DNA of 64,000 nt from Atherix ibis. Lineage: Eukaryota > Arthropoda > Insecta > Diptera > Athericidae. Below are positions 57,382-64,000 of this stretch, piece by piece. The first letter of the stretch is position 1; each line of letters starts with the position of its first letter. The translations under genes and the position numbers were made by a program. The notes beneath the pieces are model-generated. The model saw only the letters and a program-made list of their open reading frames with translations, did no database searches and was not told the origin of the DNA. The stretch covers positions 33,301,667-33,365,666 of the forward strand of contig OY282610.1 of assembly GCA_958298945.1 (NCBI GenBank), written 5' to 3'.

Positions 57382-57830
57382 ATATTCTCCTTAAATATGT
57401 TGATAAAAAATTATACTTTAATGATTTATTTAAAAAATATAAAGAAACATTTGAAATTAAATATCCCATAATACCCCCTATAATACAAACAAATAAAGTT
57501 ATTAACTTGAAATAATCAGGTAAACAAATTATATAAGGAACTGGAAAAATTAATCAATTTAATATACTTCCACCAATAACTGCTATAAATAATAATCCCA
57601 TTATTCCCTTTAATATTATTCAACCCTCATCATTTAATAAATGTAAAGATATAACATTAAAATGTCTAGTCATTGCATAATAAACTAAAACCGAACTGAA
57701 TAACAAACAGTTAATCCTGTAGAAAAAAAATATAAGAAAAAACTAAATATATTTAAATTAGATAAAGATACAATTTCTAAAATCATATCCATTGAATAAA
57801 ATCCAACTAAAAAAGCTATTCACTTCATTT
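57341..57830 (-). pseudogene. Nuclear mitochondrial insertion (NUMT) of ND5
   Basis: Minus strand in the invertebrate mitochondrial code reads FLVGFYSMDMILEIVSL, STGLTVCYSV, YYAMTRHFNVISLHLLNDEG, WMMLKGMMGLLFMAVIGGS, LNWLIFPVPYMICLPDYFKL, LFVCIIGGIMGYLIS and YNFLSTYL then PYISTYGIIYS, the C-terminal third of insect NADH dehydrogenase subunit 5. TGA at the Trp position (DEG-W) and ATA at Met positions prove mitochondrial origin. At least one frameshift (near 57691) and a TAA near 57384 mark it as dead. Confidence 0.95.
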
Positions 57831-58429
57831 ATTTTTAAAATAATAACAAAACATAAACATCGAAATTAAAAAGTTCCGAAATGTCAAAATTTATCTCTAC
57901 ACAAAAAGTTTTCACTCTCGTTTAGCTGCGCTAAATGGGAGAGTAGTGGAGATCGCGTTAAAATTTATCATAGCTCGAGCTGCATACCAGGCTTTATCGC
58001 CAAATGGCCTTTAGTATCATGGCGCTTAGAATACGCATTTCAGTGTTAATATTACTTAAAATGATAACAAACAAACAATTTCAATCGAATCAATCAAATC
58101 AATACAATTATAATAAAATTTATTATTTATAAATGATGTTAAATTCATTTTTTCAATACAACTATAATTAATATATTCACTTACCTTAAATTCTATTTAT
58201 ATTTAAAACTGTCAAACAACAATCCTGCCATATAACAGAACAATGAAATTGTGATGGCAGTACTGGAACTTCAGCTGTCAAATTAAAATAAGATCTAATT
58301 CGACGATAATACCGTTTGCCGTTGGAATTTTGTTCCAATACATAAGATTTTGAAGATTTTAAAATTTTGACAGTGGCAATTATGTGCAGTTTGCCGGTCC
58401 CATCGGAAATGTATTCCTACCATTATAGC

Positions 58430-60055
58430 TCCTTATCCTATATCACCCACTTATCTATAAACGTTGAGCGTTTAAACCCTTGAAAATTGTTTTTTTTTCT
58501 AATCTTTTTTAAATTTCATTTATTTCCTTTTATTTATAAATAAAATGTAGAATCGGCAAACTGATAAAGTTTAAGTTTTACTCCAAGGATAATATATTAA
58601 ATTAAGTATATAATATAATTGAAATTGCATAGTGCGTTATTTGCAAGATAAAAAATATGTCTTCCAATATAAATATTCAAATCGAAAAAAAAAATACATT
58701 TCATAATTGCAACATTTTTATTTATTGGGAATTTTTTTTTTTTTGCTTAATCAAAAATATTTTTATTTCATCTTTTAAAAATATTTTTTGATTGATCATA
58801 GAAAAATATGCTGGTTGTTTTTTAATTTACTAAAATCTTTTTTTTTCCTTAAAAGACTATTAAAACTGATTAAAAAATTAATTATTATCTTTTCGAATTA
58901 AAAAATCTTCTCAATATTCGTTAATAATAAAAAAAACCAAAAATTACGAATTGAGTTGTTATGAACACGTTCAAATGAATGTTATATTATTAACAGGTAA
59001 ATAAATAAAAGAGTTAAAAAAAACTTTCTTTTATAGATATAAAGAAAAAAAATATACATACAATAAGTATATATAAATAAATAAGCATACATTTATACAT
59101 ATAAGATACTATTATACTATATAAATAACTGAAGTGCCAAGTGCTCTAGCTTTTAGTTTTGATAAAAATAATGTTGAATTATAGAATATTTGAAAATGCA
59201 AAAACCGAAAACAAATTCAAAATATATACAAATAAATATATTATAGATATTATTATAAAAAAAAATTCCAAATTGAATAAATTATATAAATAAAAGAAGA
59301 AAAAAATTAATGAACATTACAGGAGAACATATTTATTGATAACTAAAACCAATTATATATTATAAAAAACAATAAATGTAAAATAATCGATTTTTAGATA
59401 CCATTTAATGGGGAAAACTATAAAATGGTTTAAGTTAAATAAATTAAAAACAAAAATATATTAAATATATATACATGAAAATTGTATATTTAGAAATGAA
59501 ACACATTTTTGCTACAAGTTTTTTCAATAAAAAAAAAAAAACAACTATATATACACGACTATACGAATATATATAATATATATATATACATATATATACA
59601 CTATTATAATAGGCATAGGCTTCCTTTAGGTTATTTGTTTTAAAAATTGCATTAGTTAAACTTAAGAATGCAAATAAAAAAATCGCAATAAAATATTAAA
59701 TATGAAAGAACAAAAACAAAAAAAAAATATGGAAATTATGAAAAGAATTGTTAAAAAAATTTAATGAAAATTTAAAAAAAAAAAAATAGAAAATTATTAT
59801 TAATAAAGAAAAAAAAAAAATACCAAACAAATGATACAATAAATAAAAATTATTCATTATTGTTTTATTATTGAACGGTTCAGTAAAAAATTTTAAATCA
59901 GAAAATTCTCTTCTTCTTCTTTTTGAGCACCATTCATTTTTAATCATCGCCCTTCTGCTGCCAATTGATGACTCTTAATCTTCGTCAAAGTTTGCTCCAT
60001 TCCATCAAGCCACCTATTTCTTCGTCTGCCTTGGTTTCTTCTCCCTTCAGGCTAA
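58430..60055. other. AT-rich intergenic sequence
   Basis: No gene recognised. TA-repeats near 59570-59600. Confidence 0.45.
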
Positions 60056-60056
60056 C

Positions 60057-61400
60057 GACAGGGTTTTTCAATAGAAGCCAAGGACTTGGCGTTAAATATT
60101 CAATTTTAATGCATCATTGGTTGCTGGTTTATTGGCATAGACGAACGACTTCAAATTACCCCACACAAAGAAGTCCAAAAAATAAATATTCTTGGGGGCC
60201 ATTGCATTTTTTGCTTTTGTTAAAATTCATTTTTTGCTTTTGTTAAAAGTCAAACCTATCCCGCATTAAATCGATTGTGGCATGGGCTATGTGGCACGTA
60301 GCAACCACTTGTTCACTAAATCAATATCTTCTAATTTAGGCTATAAAAAGTTTGTTATCATCGTTCTGTACCGCTCACCGTTGACAGTCATTGCAACTCC
60401 TTTTTTTTATTTTGAACTAATTAACATCAAAATAATTAATTAATTATTTTGACGCCATAAACCACACTAAACCGTCACTTTTTTTGAATGTAAAGCTTCC
60501 TTGTGAATAAATTTTGGATTGGCTTCAGCACAGTAATGACAATTTTCTTAATTCACCAATCCAGAGAGATGAAAATGCTCCTCATCTGAGATGTATGCCC
60601 AAATCCATTTTTTAAGAATGTAAGCCAAAATTCAGCCGTTAAAAACGCCATGTTGTTATGGCAGACAGTCCCAAATGTTGAGAACGCCTTGAAATCGATA
60701 AATTTGGGTTTTCATCAATACTTGCTTGATCGTTATCAATATAAAGAACATCTTCCAAATACTGCTCACCATTAACAGTAATGGAAACTCGTTCCTCATT
60801 TTTAAAACAAAACTAAGAACTGATGATACTATAAACTACACCAAACCGTCACTTTTTTTTTGAATGTAAAGCTTTCTTGTGAAGAATTTGTGGATTGGCT
60901 TCAGCCCAGTACCGACAATTTGGTTAATTCACCGATCCAGAGTGATGAAAATGCACTTCATCTGAGATGTAAGCCCAAATACATTTTTTAAGAATGTAAG
61001 ACCAAATTCAACCGTTAAATACGCAATGTTCTTGTGGCAGAGAGTCCGAAATGTTTAGAACGCCTTGAAATCGATAAATTTGAGTCTTTTTTAACACTTA
61101 CCTGAACGGCAGTAATATTCTAAGTACTTCGACCAGATATTTATCTTACTGGCACGCGAACATTGAGTAAAGAAATTTCGACAAATAGCAAGCACAATAG
61201 GCTGATTATGATGACTATAAATTAGAAAAAGTGCTCGATAAGTTGCGATTCTTTTTATAAACAATTTTGGATAACTTTTAAGCGTTTTTGAGGTGTATTT
61301 CTTTTCACGATTCAATTACAAACTTTACTAAATACAATTAACAGTAATTAAACGATTTTGACATTTTAAAAATGGCCACCCAGTTCATTTGAAAACATAT
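60057..61400 (-). mobile_element. ITm element with internal segmental duplication
   Basis: Left end ACAGGGTTTTTCAATAGAAG, same family as the element in NfI intron 4. Minus strand includes DEVHFHHSGSVN-PNCRYWAE (about 60900-60960) and the [23 protein letters not shown] block near 60260-60300 in damaged form. A segment of about 245 bases occurs twice in the same orientation (60475-60720 and 60840-61085). Right end not found. Confidence 0.82.
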
Positions 61401-61489
61401 CACGCCTATTTATATGACAGATTTCTTGGCATTTTAAAAAGTAAATAGAAAAAAACTAGTGTATATTTTTTAAAATTTCCGGTTTTATT

Positions 61490-62617
61490 AGAAAGATTGA
61501 ATCCATTGCTGGCCTTACAGTACCCCATTCGCTCGACCTAATTTTTCAGTACATTTTCGATTGTCTTGGCCTGTATCTCTTCAATGGCAACTTTGATTTC
61601 GTGTTTCAAGGCCTCAATTGCCTCTGGATGGCTTGCGTAACATTTATCCTTAACGGCACCCCACAGAAAATAATCCAACGGGCTCAAATCACAGCTCCGA
61701 CGCGGCCAATTGACATCAGAATTTTGGCTGATTATTCAGTTTTCGAAGGCAGTGCCCAAAAGTTGGATTGTTACGTTGACTGTGTAGCAAGTGGCCTCGT
61801 CCTGTTGAAACCAAATGTCGTCTATGACATTCTCTTCAACTTTTGGAAACAAAAATTCGTTGATCGTAACGGCTCACCATTGATCGTAACGGCGGCTCCT
61901 TCATCGTTTTCGAAGAAAAACGGGCCAATGATGCCTCCAGTCCAAAATCTGCACTAAACCGTGACTCGTTGTGGGTGCATCGGCTTTTCCATGGTGACGT
62001 ATGGATTTTCTTAGCCCCAGATGCGACAATTTTGTTTGTTGACATACCCACCGAGGTGGAAATGGGCCGCATCCGAAAAGATGATTTTTCGGTAAAAATG
62101 CTCATCTTCGGCCAATTGATCTTGAACCCAGAACCGAAAACGCTTCGGATGGTCATGCGGCTTTAGCTGTTGGACTAATTGAACTTTGTAAGCTTTCATA
62201 CCGAGGTCAGAGAAGTGTGAGAAATGTTCAATTCCTGATGTTGATGGATGATGACGGACATTTTCAGCAACGGCGGCAATATTCTCGGTCGCACGCACTG
62301 TATTAGAGCGGGAACGAGTTGCTTTGGCAACCAACAAACCAGTTTCGCGAACTCGCTTCACGAATTTGTCCACAAGTTGACGTGATGGCATTCGATCTTT
62401 TCTCATTTTTTTTTAAAAATTTCTCACAGTTTGGGTTGAAGACTCACCACTATGGAAGTAAGTTATCAATATTTCGCAGTTTTCTTGAAATGTATGGATT
62501 ATTATTTCGTAAAATACAGACTTTCAACTAACAATCTGTCAATTAGTGATGACATTTAGTACTCAAGTACTTCAAATAATTGGTGGTTCAAAATGCAACC
62601 GCTAGATGGACCACCCT
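61490..62617 (-). mobile_element. ITm element, right terminal repeat only
   Basis: Right end is inverse of AGGGTGGTCCATCTAGCGGT followed by TGCATTTTGAACCACC, next to TA. Minus-strand transposase: RMPSRQLVDKFVKRVRETGL, RATENIAAVAENVRHHPSTS, GMKAYKVQLVQQLKPHDHPK, IIFSDAAHFHLGGYVNKQNC (62011-62406). Then CDLSPLDYFLWGAVKDKCY and IENVLKN near 61530-61720 in other frames. SDEAHF has become SDAAHF but keeps its Asp. Left terminal repeat missing. Confidence 0.88.
62011..62406 (-). pseudogene. ITm transposase N-terminal half
   Basis: 131-codon frame covering the helix-turn-helix region and first catalytic-Asp block, ending IIFSDAAHF then NKQNCRIWG. The remaining catalytic domain lies downstream in different frames, so the gene is broken. 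Confidence 0.82.
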
Positions 62618-62751
62618 ATATGTTCCCCCTGCTTGTTGATATGTTCAAGCCATCTGAGCTGACTAATTTTTTTTTTGTTATCTTCAACTATAATTGTATT
62701 GTAACAAGAAAAATTTTTCGGGAAATTTTCTTCAGAATAGGAGCTGATGTT

Positions 62752-64000
62752 ATACGAGGGTCGTTCAATAAGTTCTTAGAAGAAGATGGAAAACAACTGT
62801 TTTTTAAAAAAAAAAAATTTTTATTTTTTATCTCCTTTTAGCTCTATACACTTTTCCAACCATTTTTCCAAAATTTTTATCACGTCCAAAAAATAGAATT
62901 TCGGAAGTTCTGCAAAATACTCATCCGTTTGAGCAATGACGTCCTCGTTGGAAGTGAACCGTCGTCCGCCAAACCATTTCTTCAGATTGGGGAAAAGAAA
63001 ATAGTCACTCGGGGCCAAATCTGGTGAATAAGCGGAATGCTGCAACAATTCCAGTCTCAATTCCACAATTTTGGCCATGGAAACAGCGCAGGTGTGCACA
63101 CGCGCATTGTCCTGATGCAAGAGGATTTTTTTCTTCTTCAGATGGGGGCGTTTCCCTTTGATTTCCTCGCTCAATCGTTGCAATAACGACGCGTAATACG
63201 CTTCTGTTATTGTTTTTCCTTTTTCCAAGTAGTCGATAAAAATGATGCCCTGCGAATCCCAAAAGACCGTGGCCATCACCTTGCCGGCCGATGGCACAGT
63301 TTTTGCCTTCTTCGGAGCCCGTTCACCCTTGAAAATCCACTGTGATGACTGTCTCTTCGTTTCTGGAGTGTAGTAGTGTATCCAGGTTTCGTCCACAGTG
63401 ACATATCGACGAAGTAATTCGGTGCCAACATAGCCTCAGAGTCCACTACACGATTGTGCTTATTCTCCTCTGCGAGCAAACGCGGCACCCATCTTGCCGA
63501 AATTTTTTTCACAGACAATTTTTCATGCAAAATTGAAGCGACTGTACCTTGTGATATGCCCGTGGCCTCAACTAATTCGCGCACTTTAATTCGCCGATCG
63601 TTCAAAATCAGATCGTGGATTTTGTCGATGATTTCAGTAGTAGACACCTCAACTGGGCGTCCTGAACCATGTTCATCTTTTGTGGATGAACGGCCACGTT
63701 TAAATTCATTCACCCAATTGTAAACCGTCGCAAACACAAGTGCAGATGTGCCATGAAATGCATCCAACTCGGCTTTGATTTCTTTCGGACTTTCAAATGG
63801 AGATGTTTGATGACAGCCCTAAACTCGCTTTTTTCCAGTTTTATGCACAAATAAATGTTGTTAATTTTAGTCGACGATAGAAATTGACCTACGCTATGGA
63901 TCGACAGCTTTCCTGTCGATAATGTTACTTACAAAAAAAAAATCTTTACCGACACTACGAGCGCAATTTCTTGGATTTTCTAAGGACTTATTGGACGACC
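62752..64000 (-). mobile_element. Mariner element (irritans-like), copy 2
   Basis: Left end ACGAGGGTCGTTCAATAAGT from 62755; the window closes inside the opposite repeat (CTAAGGACTTATTGGACGAC at its edge). Same family as 15320-16577, in opposite orientation and very similar. Only a few bases of the element lie outside the window. Confidence 0.95.
62821..63840 (-). pseudogene. Mariner transposase pseudogene, copy 2
   Basis: The start codon is CTG instead of ATG at 63838-63840. A 7-base deletion near 63797 shifts frame, and a deletion of about 14 bases near 63430 removes the [10 protein letters not shown] region. From 63396 to the TAA at 62821 the catalytic domain is open: [11 protein letters not shown] region, [44 protein letters not shown]. 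All three catalytic Asp residues are present. Lesions differ from copy 1. Confidence 0.93.

Larger units (their letters stand above)
57243..57994. mobile_element. Inner inverted-repeat element interrupted by mitochondrial DNA
   Basis: Left AGGCCGGTATGCAGCTCGAG and inverse right AAGCCTGGTATGCAGCTCGA, continuing GCTAAGATAAATTT / GCTATGATAAATTT, with TA on both outer sides (57241-57242, 57995-57996). Without the mitochondrial insert the element would be about 250 bp. Confidence 0.8.
56839..58423. mobile_element. Outer inverted-repeat element enclosing other insertions
   Basis: Left end ATGGTAGGAACACAATTTCG after TA; right end is the inverse of ATGGTAGGAATACATTTCCG followed by TA. Both continue with GATGG(C/G)(G/A)CCGG. 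Terminal similarity about 32 bases with roughly six differences. The interior contains a tRNA-like box, two more inverted-repeat ends and the mitochondrial insertion. No transposase recognised, so it is non-autonomous. Confidence 0.65.

Noticed and set aside
57341..57830. Functional mitochondrial sequence or contamination by mtDNA
   Set aside because: Flanked by nuclear transposon ends on both sides, frame-broken and bordered by an inverted duplication, so it is a nuclear copy unless the assembly is chimeric.

Overview
This window is AT-rich nuclear DNA from an insect, most likely a higher (brachyceran, probably schizophoran) fly. That rests on an NFI transcription-factor gene of dipteran type, dense Tc1/mariner debris, a jockey-like LINE and a nuclear copy of fly-like mitochondrial ND5. 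There is no bacterial-style coding. I recognised no tRNA or rRNA gene and no CRISPR array.

The one host gene I can support is NfI (Nuclear factor I, a CTF/NF-I site-specific DNA-binding protein) on the + strand. I assembled ten coding exons from splice sites and phase: 13471-13551 (predicted first exon), 27918-28073, 36919-37294, 37427-37483, 38587-38682, 38834-39016, 39091-39333, 39457-40199, 40269-40479 and 40687-40748. All phases join, giving about 735 residues with a TGA stop. The DNA-binding domain lies in exons 2 and 3. The 8.8 kb intron between them starts with GC (CAG/GCAAGT) instead of GT. The two large introns (14.4 and 8.8 kb) are packed with transposon remains and one of them holds a 162-bp satellite. 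The other introns are short (69-207 bp) except one stretched to 1.1 kb by a transposon.

Layout: 1-5900 AT-rich sequence with no clear gene. 5940-12009 is a dump of Tc1/mariner fragments, two partial jockey-like LINE copies and two mariner types. 13471-40748 is NfI, with mariners at 14436 and 15320, an ITm relic at 22600, the satellite at 28795-29850, a full-length ITm element with inverted terminal repeats at 30283-31555, a folded-back mariner at 33291-34053, and an ITm element with a 102-bp internal inverted duplication at 37549-38491. 40749-45427 is A/T-rich probable 3' UTR or downstream sequence. 45428-46596 is a complete-length but dead mariner; 47003-47399 a Harbinger-like 397-bp element; 49770-54645 ITm debris and a small MITE; 56839-58423 a nested set of inverted-repeat elements enclosing the ND5 insertion; 60057-64000 two ITm elements and a second mariner whose outer end lies at the window edge.

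The most unusual theme is structural. Short-spacer inverted duplications (fold-backs) recur at six places, all in or beside transposon or organelle inserts, suggesting repeated template switching or fold-back repair. Gene structures and families were read by eye; no alignments or searches were run.
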